Part shown: one piece after another, positions 43,731-52,648 of the stretch | How the letters are laid out: the number at the start of each line of letters is the position of its first letter | Numbering within the stretch: position 1 is the stretch's first letter | Assembly: GCF_030527935.1 (NCBI RefSeq) | Contig: NZ_JAUMZV010000007.1 | Location: 1 to 64,000, forward strand | Origin: Kingella sp. (in: b-proteobacteria) | Lineage (GTDB): Bacteria > Pseudomonadota > Gammaproteobacteria > Burkholderiales > Neisseriaceae | Length of the DNA: 64,000 nt | Direction of reading: 5' to 3' | Made by a program: the position numbers and the translations under genes | Notes under the pieces: model-generated | What the model saw: the letters and a program-made list of their open reading frames with translations, nothing else | What the model was told of the DNA's origin: nothing | Database searches by the model: none

Positions 43731-45653
43731 ATGATGATTTTTCGCCCCACCGTTTTGTTCCCCTGCTTACTCGCCTTTATCAGCAGCCCGCTTTTTGCCG
43801 CACCCACCAGCAGCAATGCCAGCGAAGCCGCTTCCGCGCCCGCCAGCAGCGAAAACCCAACCGAAGCCTCCACCCCGCCGCTAAAAAAATCCGAAATCTC
43901 CCTGCGCAAAGACAAAAGCAAAAGCGAGCAAGGCATAGACGAAGAAGAGCGCGAACTCACCCCCAAATACCCCATCATCATCGAAGCCGACAACCCCGAA
44001 ATCCAAAAAATGTTGGAGCGATACCTGCCGCTGATTGCCTACCAACGCAAAGAAGAGCTAGACAAAGAACAACTGGGCTACTTAGCCGAAGACGCGCCCA
44101 ACGATGCGCGCAACATGATAAAAACCGAAGGCTATTTCAACAGCGAAATCAGCGTAACCCCCGAAGGCGAAGGCTATCGCGTGAAAGTCATCACCGGCAA
44201 GCGCACCGTGATTGACAATGTAAACGTCGCCATTTTGGGCGATATTCTGCAAGACGACACGCTGGACAGCTATTACAAAAACGCCTTTTCCAACTGGCAA
44301 CTGCCCGTGGGCGCGCCATTTCGCCAAGAAGATTGGAGCGGCAGCAAAACATCCGTGCTCACCGCCGTAACCCGTAAAAAATACCCACTCGCCCAGTTCA
44401 CAGGCACGCAAGCGGCGGTAAACCCGCAAACGCAAAAAGCCGATTTAACCGTAACCGTGGACAGCAAAAAGCCGATTTATTTTGGCGACTTCCAAATCAA
44501 AGGCAACCAACGCTATCCGCAAAGCGTGATTGCCAACATGGCGCAGTTCAAAACAGGCGATGTGTACGATTTGGACAAGCTGCTGGATTACCAGCAAGCC
44601 CTAGAAAACGACAGCCACTACACAGGCGCGTCCGTGCAAGCCGATTTTGACAATTTGCAAGGCGACCGCGTGCCCGTGAAAGTAGCCGTATCCGAAGCCA
44701 AGCGGCAAAAATTTGAAACAGGCATCAGCTTTGATTCCGAATACGGCTTGGGCGGCATGCTGGGCTACGAGCATTACAACATCTTCAATCGCGGCTATGT
44801 CGGCTCGCTGGCTTGGGAAATGGACAAATACCAAACCAAGCTCGGCATCGGCATCAGCCAGCCGCGCAACGGCACAGGGCATTTCAACACCGCCAACATC
44901 ACCTACAACCGCAGCACTACGCAAAACCTAGAAAAACGCGGCATCACATCAGGCATTTGGCGCGTGCGCGACCGTGACAACATTGAATCGCGCATCGGCA
45001 TAGAGTTTATCGCCGAAGACAGCAAAATTCCCAACGGCAACATCAACTTCGGGCGCAGCTACGCCACCATGCTCACCGCATCATGGAAACGCCAACGGCT
45101 AGAAACCCTGTTGCGCCCCGCCAATGGCTATTATCTAAGCGGCAAAGTTGGCACAACACTTGGCTCGCTGCTTTCGTCCGCACCGATGGTTCGTGTGCAC
45201 GGCAGCGCAGGTTATTACTACACCCCCGAAAACAAAAAACTGGGCACATGGGTGGCGCGCGGCGAAATTGGCTATGTGCACACCAATCAAAAATTTGAAG
45301 ACGGCAATGTGCCATCATCGCTGATGTTCCGCTCGGGCGGCGCAAGCTCCATTCGCGGCTACGAACTCAACAGCATCGGCAGAAAAGTGCCGCCCAGCAG
45401 CGCGGTCTTGCCCGAACGCGTTATGTTTGTTGCCAGCGCGGAATACCAATACCCCATCAAAAGCAGCTTCGCCCTTGCCGTCTTTCACGACATGGGCAGC
45501 GTTGCCCACAAACTCAAAGACATGACGCTCTACCACGGCACAGGCATAGGCGTGCGCTGGTTTAGCCCCGCCGCGCCGTTTTCGTTTGATATTGCCTATG
45601 GGCATCGCGATAAAAAATTGCGCTGGCATATTAGCTTGGGCACGCGGTTCTGA
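43731..45653 (+). CDS. tamA: Translocation and assembly module outer-membrane protein TamA
   Basis: A 640-residue Omp85-family protein that with TamB helps insert or secrete outer-membrane proteins. A signal peptide (about 1-23, ending SSPLFA) is followed by a Ser/Ala/Glu-rich linker (about 24-80), POTRA domains (about 85-310) and a 16-strand barrel from about 330. MFRSGGASSIRGYELNSIG is the conserved L6 VRGY-like motif. The Ser/Ala linker is longer than in E. coli. The start at 43731 immediately precedes the signal sequence (an ATGATG pair). tamB follows 120 bases later. Confidence 0.92.
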   Translation: MMIFRPTVLFPCLLAFISSPLFAAPTSSNASEAASAPASSENPTEASTPPLKKSEISLRKDKSKSEQGIDEEERELTPKYPIIIEADNPEIQKMLERYLPLIAYQRKEELDKEQLGYLAEDAPNDARNMIKTEGYFNSEISVTPEGEGYRVKVITGKRTVIDNVNVAILGDILQDDTLDSYYKNAFSNWQLPVGAPFRQEDWSGSKTSVLTAVTRKKYPLAQFTGTQAAVNPQTQKADLTVTVDSKKPIYFGDFQIKGNQRYPQSVIANMAQFKTGDVYDLDKLLDYQQALENDSHYTGASVQADFDNLQGDRVPVKVAVSEAKRQKFETGISFDSEYGLGGMLGYEHYNIFNRGYVGSLAWEMDKYQTKLGIGISQPRNGTGHFNTANITYNRSTTQNLEKRGITSGIWRVRDRDNIESRIGIEFIAEDSKIPNGNINFGRSYATMLTASWKRQRLETLLRPANGYYLSGKVGTTLGSLLSSAPMVRVHGSAGYYYTPENKKLGTWVARGEIGYVHTNQKFEDGNVPSSLMFRSGGASSIRGYELNSIGRKVPPSSAVLPERVMFVASAEYQYPIKSSFALAVFHDMGSVAHKLKDMTLYHGTGIGVRWFSPAAPFSFDIAYGHRDKKLRWHISLGTRF

Positions 45654-45775
45654 GCATAAAGCAGCCTAACCACCCGCATCATTGCTCACCACATCGGCAG
45701 CCTGAAACGCTGTTCAGCGTAGCTAAACCCCCATCCCCAAAGGCAGCCTGAAACCCCATTTTCACCCCAAACATC

Positions 45776-48700
45776 ATGACCGAACCATCCCCCAATCCCC
45801 AAGCAACAGAAACCCCCGACGTTTCGCCATCGCCATCCCCCGCTCCCCAAAAAACCAAAAAACCCCGGCGCCTGCTCAAATACACCTTCGGCGCGGTGGT
45901 GGTTTTGCTGGGCGCAGGCGCGGGCGGCGCGGCGTGGCTGCTCAACACCAACAGCGGCTTGCGTTTTGCCGTGTATCAACTGCCCAAGCTCGCCGACATC
46001 CAAATCACATCCAAAACGCTCACAGGCAGCATCCTGCAAGGCATCAACGCCGATGAGCTGCGCATCATCACGCCCAGCGCGGATATTGACATCAGCAGCT
46101 TGTATTTCCAATGGCAGCCGCGCCAGCTTTGGCAACGCCATTTGCACATCAGCCAAATCAACGCGGGCGACATCCATATCCAATCCAAGCCCGCGCCGCC
46201 GCAGCCCAAAAGCCCGCCGCCCGATGAGCCAACCAGCATCAGCCTGCCGCTCACCATCGCCGTGGACAATATCGCCATCCACAGCATCACGCAAGGCAAA
46301 AAGCGCAGCAAAATCCTGCGCCAAGCCCAAGCCAGCTATGTTTACGACCACCAACAACACCGCATCACATTAGGCAGCCTGAAAAACTATTGGTCCAGCA
46401 CCCACGGCGAACTCGCCGCCAGCACCACCAAGCCCTTTGCCCTATCAGGCAGCTTGCTGTCCGATGGCGAGCTAGATGGTATCGCCGTAACCAACACCCT
46501 AGCCCTATCAGGCAGCCTGAACAATATCATCATCAACACCGACCTAACAGGCAACGGCGTAGGCTTGCACGCCAACACCCAACTGCGCCCCTTTGCCAAG
46601 CGCATTGACGACCTAATCGGCAAAGTGAGCGTGATTGGGCAAGGCATCAACCCCAAAGCCTTTATGCCCAGCCTGCCCGAAGCCAACCTACACTTCACGC
46701 TCGGCATTACGCCCGATTTAGACGACCCCAAAGCCATGCTGCGCGGCGTACTCAACCTGCGCAACGAAATGCCCAAAACCGCCGACAACAACGGCATCCC
46801 CGTTAAGCTCATCAACGGCATTTTTAATATTGACGACAACGGCGCAGTCAAAATAGACCACATCCAAGCCAACCTGCTGCAAAAAGGCAGCCTGAAAATC
46901 GCAGGCGACATCCAAACCAGCGACCCCGCGCTCAATCTCACCGCCAACATCGCCCAGCTCACCAGCAGCGATGTCATCAGCACCGCCCTGCAACCCACGC
47001 TCAACGGCAGCATCAAAGCCACAGGCACATTCGCCAATCCACAAATCAACTGGCAGCTCACTACCGACCACGCCCAAAGCACAGGCAGCCTGAAAATCGC
47101 CACCGATACAAAAAACGCCCAACGCACCCTGCTGATAGAAAACGGCAGCATCAAAACCAACAACGGCGGCGAAGTTAAACTGGCAGGCAGCCTAGAACTC
47201 TTCCAAAACCAAAAGCTCGCCGTGCAACTTGCCAGCCAAAACTTCAACCCCAGCGCGCTCTACCCCAGCTTCCCGCAAGGCAATATCAACGGCAAAATCC
47301 AAGCCACAGGCGAAATCGCCCAACAACGCATCCACAGCGAACTCAACTTCGCCCCATCCGCCCTATCGGGCGCAAACCTATCGGGCAACGGCATCGTGGA
47401 CTATCAAGACAACCACATCAGCCACGCCGACCTAGCCATCCACCTAGGCAACAACCACCTGAACACCCAAGGTGCGTATGGCAAACAAGGCGACAGTCTC
47501 GCCTTAGACATCAACGCCCCCAATCTCAACCTATTCGGCTTCGGGCTACAAGGCGCGCTCACCGCCAAAGGCAGCCTGAAAACCACCGCCAACAGCTACA
47601 CCCAAGTAGATGCCAACCTAAACGGACAAGCCCACGGCTTTGCCCTAGGCGAAGCCCTGCGCATCCAAAACCTAGACTTCAAAATCCAAGCCAGCCCCAG
47701 CCCCACCGCCCCGCTCAACATCACGCTCAACGGCAACCACATCAGCGCAGGCGGCGCGGCCATCGACAACATCACCGCCAGCCTAAACGGCACGCAACGG
47801 CAACACCAATTTAAAGCCCAAAGCAGCCTGAAAATAGACAACAAACCGCTTACCCTACGCGCCAGCGCAAGCGGCGGGCTAAACGAGCAAACACAATGGC
47901 AAGGCAACATCAGCGAACTCAACATCGCAGGCGCGCTCAATTTGCGCCTGCAAAACACCATGCGGCTAGAAGCAGGCGCAGAGCGCGTGGCACTCAGCAG
48001 CGCAAGCTGGCAAGCACTCGGTGGCAGCCTGAATTTAGACCAGCTCACATGGAGCAAACAAACAGGCCTGATAACCAAAGGACGCGCCAACAACCTAAGC
48101 CTAGAACAACTGCATAACTTCTACACCCCGCCGATGGAACACAACCTAACCATCGCCGCCGACTGGGATTTAAGCTACACCCAAAGCCCGCGCGGCTACC
48201 TAAACCTGCGCCAACAAGGCGGCGACATCACCCTGCCCACCGCCCGCAAGCAGCCGCTCAATCTGCAAAACTTCGTGCTCAAAACCACGCTAGACGGCAG
48301 CGGCATCCACAACAACATCACCGCCGGCACCCGCTACGGCAAAGTATCGGGTGACTACAACATCCTGCAAGCCTTTGGCGGCGGCAAAATCACATCCGCC
48401 CCCGTCAGCGGCAAAATCCAATTTGCCAACGACAACCTAGAAAGCCTAAAAAGCATGATGCCCGTGGGGCACATCATCCAAGGCTCGCTGCTCGCCACCG
48501 CCCAAATCGCAGGCACAGTGGACACGCCCAAACTCAGCGGCACCGTAAACGGCGAAAACCTGTATTACCGCAACCGCCAAGTTGGCATTATTCTGGACAA
48601 CGGCAGCCTGAAATCCCATTTAGACGGACAACGCTGGCACATTGATTCGCTGGTGTTTGACCGCAAAGGCGGCAAAATCAGCCTAACAGGCGATGCCGCC

Positions 48701-49663
48701 TATGTGAACAGCGCGCCCGATGTCAACGCCAAAATCACCGTAGCCCAATACCCCATCCTAGACCAAACCAGCCGCCATCTCACGCTATCGGGCAGCACCG
48801 ACATCAGCTACAACAGCAACGGCATCACGCTCACAGGCAGCCTGAAAACCGATGTCGGACGCTTCGGCTTCCAAGAAAGCAGCGCGCCCACGCTGGATGA
48901 TGATGTGATTATCGTTGGCGAAGTGAAACCCGCGCCCGCGCCGCCGTTGCCGCTCAAACTCAACCTAGACTTTGACCTAAACGACCGCCTGTTCTTCGTG
49001 GGCGAAGGCTTGCGCGTGTCGCTTGGCGGCAAACTCCACCTAAGCTCCAACACCACCGCCGATGTGCAAGCCGTGGGCAGCATCCACATCACACGCGGGC
49101 AATACAAAGCCTACGGACAAGATTTGGTGGTAAAAAAAGGCATCATTTCCTTTGTTGGGCCTTTAACCAAGCCCAATCTCAACATCCGCGCCGAACGCCG
49201 CGCATCCCCCGTGGGCGCAGGCGTAGAAGTGTTGGGCAACCTAGAAAACCCGCGCGTGAGCCTAGTTGCCGATGAACCTATGAGCGAAAAAGACAAACTC
49301 TCATGGCTGATTCTCAACCGCGCCAGCTCAGGCAACGACAGCGACAACGCCGCCCTAGCCACCGCCGCCAGCGCATATCTGGCAGGCAAGTTCAACGACA
49401 AAATGGGCTTTGTGGACGACTTCGGGCTCACCACCCAACAAACCCGCAACACCGACACAGGCGAGCTTAACCCCGCCCAGCAAGTGCTCACCTTCGGCAA
49501 ACAGCTCACCCAAGATTTATACCTTGGCTACGAAGTCGGGCTGGGGCAAGCCAACCAAACCATCCAGCTCGTGTATCAACTCAGCCGCGCTTTCCAAGCC
49601 ATCGCCCGCATCGGCACGCTCTCATCAGGCGGCGAGTTGAAATACATCAAACGGTTTGATTGA
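45776..49663 (+). CDS. tamB: Translocation and assembly module inner-membrane protein TamB
   Basis: A 1295-residue AsmA-like bridge protein. A proline-rich start is followed by one anchor helix (about 33-56), a very long beta-rich periplasmic region, and the C-terminal DUF490 domain (about 980-1295, with VKKGIISFVGPLTKPNLNI and the final SGGELKYIKRFD). It partners TamA and probably carries phospholipids or helps barrel folding. About nine DUS copies, all in one orientation and frame, encode GSLK or GSLN in the repeat strands. Confidence 0.94.
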   Translation: MTEPSPNPQATETPDVSPSPSPAPQKTKKPRRLLKYTFGAVVVLLGAGAGGAAWLLNTNSGLRFAVYQLPKLADIQITSKTLTGSILQGINADELRIITPSADIDISSLYFQWQPRQLWQRHLHISQINAGDIHIQSKPAPPQPKSPPPDEPTSISLPLTIAVDNIAIHSITQGKKRSKILRQAQASYVYDHQQHRITLGSLKNYWSSTHGELAASTTKPFALSGSLLSDGELDGIAVTNTLALSGSLNNIIINTDLTGNGVGLHANTQLRPFAKRIDDLIGKVSVIGQGINPKAFMPSLPEANLHFTLGITPDLDDPKAMLRGVLNLRNEMPKTADNNGIPVKLINGIFNIDDNGAVKIDHIQANLLQKGSLKIAGDIQTSDPALNLTANIAQLTSSDVISTALQPTLNGSIKATGTFANPQINWQLTTDHAQSTGSLKIATDTKNAQRTLLIENGSIKTNNGGEVKLAGSLELFQNQKLAVQLASQNFNPSALYPSFPQGNINGKIQATGEIAQQRIHSELNFAPSALSGANLSGNGIVDYQDNHISHADLAIHLGNNHLNTQGAYGKQGDSLALDINAPNLNLFGFGLQGALTAKGSLKTTANSYTQVDANLNGQAHGFALGEALRIQNLDFKIQASPSPTAPLNITLNGNHISAGGAAIDNITASLNGTQRQHQFKAQSSLKIDNKPLTLRASASGGLNEQTQWQGNISELNIAGALNLRLQNTMRLEAGAERVALSSASWQALGGSLNLDQLTWSKQTGLITKGRANNLSLEQLHNFYTPPMEHNLTIAADWDLSYTQSPRGYLNLRQQGGDITLPTARKQPLNLQNFVLKTTLDGSGIHNNITAGTRYGKVSGDYNILQAFGGGKITSAPVSGKIQFANDNLESLKSMMPVGHIIQGSLLATAQIAGTVDTPKLSGTVNGENLYYRNRQVGIILDNGSLKSHLDGQRWHIDSLVFDRKGGKISLTGDAAYVNSAPDVNAKITVAQYPILDQTSRHLTLSGSTDISYNSNGITLTGSLKTDVGRFGFQESSAPTLDDDVIIVGEVKPAPAPPLPLKLNLDFDLNDRLFFVGEGLRVSLGGKLHLSSNTTADVQAVGSIHITRGQYKAYGQDLVVKKGIISFVGPLTKPNLNIRAERRASPVGAGVEVLGNLENPRVSLVADEPMSEKDKLSWLILNRASSGNDSDNAALATAASAYLAGKFNDKMGFVDDFGLTTQQTRNTDTGELNPAQQVLTFGKQLTQDLYLGYEVGLGQANQTIQLVYQLSRAFQAIARIGTLSSGGELKYIKRFD
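46372..48852 (+). repeat. Nine in-frame DUS copies in tamB
   Basis: DUS or one-mismatch copies near 46372, 46512, 46886, 47086, 47568, 47822, 48025, 48603 and 48836. All read GSLK/GSLN (one SSLK) and fall at similar positions in the strand-turn pattern. Confidence 0.8.
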
Positions 49664-49692
49664 CGATAAGGCAGCCTGAAAACGGTAAAACA

Positions 49693-49775
49693 CGTTTTTC
49701 AACCTTGCGCATTGCGCTGCGGCATACCCCTTTGTCTCCAAATCAAAGATTTGGGCAAGGGGGCAAGGCTGCCGC
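49693..49775. repeat. Repeat G, copy 2 (inverted)
   Basis: The inverse of 22404-22480, with ATACCCCTTTGTCTCCAAAT then CAAAGATTTGGGCAAGG. It precedes the small gene at 49843; both downstream genes also share an AAGAAAGACCC..ACCATG leader. Confidence 0.6.
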
Positions 49776-49842
49776 AAAGTTGGCAACCCACTTGCTTGCA
49801 AGCTACAATCCCCTTTTCTCATCAACCCAAGAAAGACCCACC

Positions 49843-50118
49843 ATGATTAACCAATTTGACATCAACCCCTACACCAAAAACCAGCTAACCGCCTATCTGG
49901 AAAGCAAAAACATCAACCTGCGCGAAGGCATGGACAACGAAGAAACCAACAAAGAAATCGCCGCCATCTTGCACGGCGGCTTCCCAAAAATGGTACAAAA
50001 AATTTACTCGCTGGCAAAATTTGAAAAATTCTTTTGGGAAAAACGCGAGCTATTGCACCAACACATCGCCAACCGCTTCGCCGCCATAGACGAAAAAGCC
50101 GCCAAAAAAGGCAAATAA
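49843..50118 (+). CDS. Small conserved-looking protein of unknown function
   Basis: A 91-residue soluble, helical, charged protein (MINQFDINPYTKNQLTAYLE to the end AAIDEKAAKKGK). No domain is recognised. Support comes from the leader AAGAAAGACCCACC, ordinary codon use and the absence of DUS inside. Its TAA stop (50116-50118) is exactly the target duplication of a family-A element, so that element landed in the stop codon and left the protein intact. Confidence 0.65.
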   Translation: MINQFDINPYTKNQLTAYLESKNINLREGMDNEETNKEIAAILHGGFPKMVQKIYSLAKFEKFFWEKRELLHQHIANRFAAIDEKAAKKGK

Positions 50119-50278
50119 GAACCTGTATTCACTATTTTCATAGGCAGATTTTATGAAATAAAAGCGCGGATACAAGGCAAAAAGCGCAGCAAGGTTGGAC
50201 ACCTTGCGAGCATTTTTAACGCAGTATCCGCGTTTTTAGGGCATAAAAGATGACTATGAAAATAGTGAATACAGGTTC
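50119..50278. mobile_element. Family-A MITE, copy 5 (160 bp)
   Basis: The 160-bp unit flanked by TAA (50116-50118 and 50279-50281); the left TAA is the stop codon of the preceding gene. A half copy of the GTAGGGTGTGTG repeat follows at 50290-50324. Confidence 0.88.
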
Positions 50279-50410
50279 TAAATATCCGATGTAGGGTGTG
50301 TGGCTTTGCCACGCACCGTAAGGCAGCCTGAAAATCTGTTTGACCATTAACTCGCTTCACTCGTTTTCAGGCTGCCACAACCACATCATTCATTCACAAG
50401 GAAACCCAAC

Positions 50411-50600
50411 ATGAGCCGAAAAGTTCAAATCAACAAAGGCACCATCCAAGACAACGCCTTAAAAGCCCTAGTCAAATCCAATCTTCTTCCGCCACAAAAT
50501 AGAGCGCAACAAAAAAGGCAAAGGCAGCTACAACAGACAACAAGCAAAAAAATGGCAGGACGGTTCTTCGGAATCGTCCTGCTTTGTTTGGGCAGCCTGA
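50411..50600 (+). pseudogene. arfA: Alternative ribosome-rescue factor ArfA, frame-shifted
   Basis: ArfA rescues ribosomes on mRNAs without stop codons by recruiting RF2. Codons 1-24 read MSRKVQINKGTIQDNALKAL then VKSN, a clear ArfA start. The match continues in the +1 frame (LFRHKIERNKKGKGSYNRQQ) to a TGA at 50598 that lies inside a DUS. The shift is at AATCTTCTTCCGC (50480-50492), one base too many. A hairpin with a T-rich tail sits within the reading frame (50555-50590), the known ArfA arrangement that yields non-stop mRNA. It may be a mutation, a sequencing error, or (less likely) a frameshift site. The uninterrupted zero frame runs to 50623 but loses the family signature. Confidence 0.72.
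50555..50590 (+). terminator. Terminator inside the arfA reading frame
   Basis: GCAGGACGGTTC pairs with GAATCGTCCTGC around TTCG (one G-T pair), followed by TTTGTTTG. It lies before the stop codon, so transcripts ending here lack a stop. Confidence 0.75.
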
Positions 50601-50607
50601 AAATCAA

Positions 50608-50700
50608 CATGGAGCAGCGATAGCTCGTTACCAAATGGCATATTCAATAAGGCTTTACTGGCAGGCAACATCAGCAAGCCTTTGCTGCACCATCGTTTAC
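50608..50700. repeat. Repeat F, degenerate copy 4
   Basis: AACATGGAGCAGCGATAGCT, then CTTTACTGGCAGGCAACATC and CACCATCGTTTACC, a decayed inverted version of the repeat at 19041. Confidence 0.5.
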
Positions 50701-50782
50701 CAACGTCCCGCTTAATCTCAATCTATCTTTACAATCCGCTACGTTATATCAAAATAAAAAACAATTAATTTTCAAAAAGTTA

Positions 50783-50811
50783 TTGATTTCTCTTCGCCAA
50801 ATGTTTACAAT
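50783..50811 (+). promoter_or_regulatory. Promoter of the histidine-rich protein gene
   Basis: TTGATT, 17 bases, TACAAT: a good sigma-70 layout 47 bases before the ATG, in AT-rich DNA unlike its surroundings. Confidence 0.65.
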
Positions 50812-50857
50812 GCGCGAGTAGTAATTTTTCACACAACCTAACTTAGGAGCAAACAAA

Positions 50858-51196
50858 ATGACCGATTGTCAAACACACACAAACCACACCCACGTTCACG
50901 GCGCAAACTGCGGACACACCGCCATCCAACACGGCGACCATGTGGATTATCTACACGATGGGCATCTGCACCACGCCCACGCCGAGCATTATGATGAACA
51001 CCGCTTGGACGTAACCGATGCCAACCCAGACGGCTGCCACCCCGTGCACACTTGCGGCGAACACCGCCACGGCGCAGGCTGCGGACACGAAGCCGTGCCA
51101 CACGGTGACCACGTGGATTACTTGGTAAACGGTCGTTTGCATCATCAACACGGCGACCATTGCGATGACCACGGTCCTGTACAAATCGTCAAATAA
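50858..51196 (+). CDS. Histidine-rich duplicated metal-binding protein
   Basis: A 112-residue protein with 26 histidines and six cysteines. It is an internal duplication: residues 18-41 (CGHTAIQHGDHVDYLHDGHL and on) and 75-98 (CGHEAVPHGDHVDYLVNGRL and on) are about two-thirds identical. There is no signal peptide, so it is cytoplasmic. The composition points to binding of zinc, nickel or copper. It has its own promoter, a GGAG ribosome site and a strong terminator, so it is probably well expressed. The family is not one I can name. Confidence 0.8.
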   Translation: MTDCQTHTNHTHVHGANCGHTAIQHGDHVDYLHDGHLHHAHAEHYDEHRLDVTDANPDGCHPVHTCGEHRHGAGCGHEAVPHGDHVDYLVNGRLHHQHGDHCDDHGPVQIVK

Positions 51197-51205
51197 TCGC
51201 GCAAT

Positions 51206-51242
51206 AAAAAACACGCTCGCAAAGCTCTGCGAGCGTGTTTTG
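51206..51242. terminator. Bidirectional terminator
   Basis: AAAACACGCTCGCA pairs with TGCGAGCGTGTTTT, with A and T runs on its flanks. It serves both the His-rich gene and the convergent acp gene. Confidence 0.85.
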
Positions 51243-51263
51243 CATTTTCAGGCTGCCTGAAAA

Positions 51264-51647
51264 TTAGCGTGGGGCGCAATCTTTAAACAAAATCTCATCG
51301 TGTGGCGAAGTGATGGTAGCGATGTTGGCTTTGCGTGCGTTTTCGCTGGTGAGCATTTCCATGCTGATGCCGTAGCCGCGACCGCCGAAAATGGTGTCCA
51401 CGTTGTCCGATTTGTTCAAATCGTATTGCATCACGCGGGTTGCGCCGTTCAATTTAGCAGTGGCGGTAACAGGAATGCCTGCGCCGTTAAAGTTGTATTT
51501 CACGGCAACGCGACCTTGTTGGCAAGTGTAGTTTACGGTGCGTGTGCTGGTGATTTTTTTCGCGTTAATCGGACCGCGTGGGGCGGCGATGGCGCTGCCT
51601 GCGATAACGGTTAAAGCCAAAACGCTCAAAATTTTTGCGATGTTCAT
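51264..51647 (-). CDS. acp: Adhesin complex protein / lysozyme inhibitor (ACP-like)
   Basis: A 127-residue secreted protein. The signal peptide is residues 1-22 (ending AIAA), and the mature MliC-like beta fold has a likely C42-C124 disulfide. VNYTCQQGRVAVKYNFNGAG, LNKSDNVDTIFGG and the end ILFKDCAPR match the meningococcal adhesin complex protein, which binds host cells and inhibits C-type lysozyme. The ATG at 51647 follows AAGGATAGAAAT. The name is by sequence resemblance. Confidence 0.82.
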   Translation of the reverse strand: MNIAKILSVLALTVIAGSAIAAPRGPINAKKITSTRTVNYTCQQGRVAVKYNFNGAGIPVTATAKLNGATRVMQYDLNKSDNVDTIFGGRGYGISMEMLTSENARKANIATITSPHDEILFKDCAPR

Positions 51648-51993
51648 ATTTCTATCCTTTGCGGAAAATGAAGTGAATTGCTGCAAGGATTTGCAACAAG
51701 CGGCATCATAAATTTATCTTTTGCGTTTGTCTAGCGGGGCGATTGGGCGTTTTCATATTTTTTCACATGGCAAACGGCGGAACGGAGCGGGGCGGGTTTA
51801 GCCGTTTGGTTGGAGCGAATAGGCAGCCTGAAAAGCCATTTTGAAACTATGGCGCAACGACTAGCCCGCTTTAAAAATCCAACCGATGCCATCCAATATA
51901 AAGCAAGAGCACGGCTTGCAAGCAAGCCGTAGGGGCGCGCAAAACCATTTCAGGCTGCCTTATATTGCGCCCGCGTTTAGGCAGCCTGAAAAG

Positions 51994-52648
51994 CTAGTTC
52001 GCCTGCGATGCGCTGCGTTGGTGTTTTTCCCACTTGGCGCGGTGTTCGGAGGCGTAGGCAAGGTTAAGAATAATCAGACTTGGCATTTTGCTGTTTTCAT
52101 TGACGCTAGCAGGCATGGCGAGTGCCAGCAAAGTACCTTTTTTAAATTGTTGTACGCCTGCTTGTTGCATGGATTGCTTACGACTTTCGGGCGTTTCGCT
52201 GGCAGCCATTTGCATGATGGCAAATTCATCGGCAGTTAAATCAGGATAGGGCGCGAAGCCTGCGGTTTTCAGGCTGCCTATTAGCGCGTCAAAATCGTTG
52301 TCGGCGCGTAAAAATAAGATAGATTGCAGCACTTTGCTGTCGCTATCAAAGACAAACATTTGCTGTGGCACAGTGCCTTTGATGTCGCGCATATAAATAA
52401 CAATGTCGCCTGATTCTACTGTAATGATGCGGTCGCCATAGCCTAGATAACCGCTATCGCTTTGAATGATATCGGGGTAGATTTTTTTCAACTGCTCGGC
52501 GGTGGTGCTGCCGATTTGCACCTGCTGTAACACATCGCTTTCGCTGGCAACGATGTTGGATTGGGCGGCGGGCGTGATGTTGCCAACGCGCACATCGCAG
52601 GCGGCTAGGGATAGAGCGAGCAGGGGGGGCGATGAGATGAAGTTTCAT
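51994..52648 (-). pseudogene. Putative lipoprotein out of frame at a C7 tract (possibly phase-variable)
   Basis: The ATG at 52648 overlaps the maf stop (ATGA). Reading MKLHLIAP, the frame is then lost at seven C residues (52623-52629 on the plus strand). With six, it would read a signal peptide LLALSLAAC with a lipobox and join the 199-codon body (VRVGNITPAAQSN to the end HQRSASQAN), about 217 residues. The body is soluble, with DGxx-like beta and helix segments; the family is unknown. A DUS encodes LIGSLKTAG. The tract could switch the gene on and off, or this strain may carry a null copy. Confidence 0.7.
52623..52629 (-). repeat. Homopolymeric C7 tract in a lipoprotein signal sequence
   Basis: Seven consecutive C (minus strand) between the start codon and the lipobox. 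The loss of one base restores the frame. Confidence 0.8.

Noticed and set aside
46372..48852. A CRISPR-like array in tamB (regular 12-mers)
   Set aside because: Spacing is irregular, the repeat is the DUS and the region is a continuous coding frame; no cas genes are present.
50480..50492. Programmed +1 frameshift in arfA as the main explanation
   Set aside because: The site has a CUU codon but no stop, rare codon or stimulator as in prfB; a mutation or read error is simpler.
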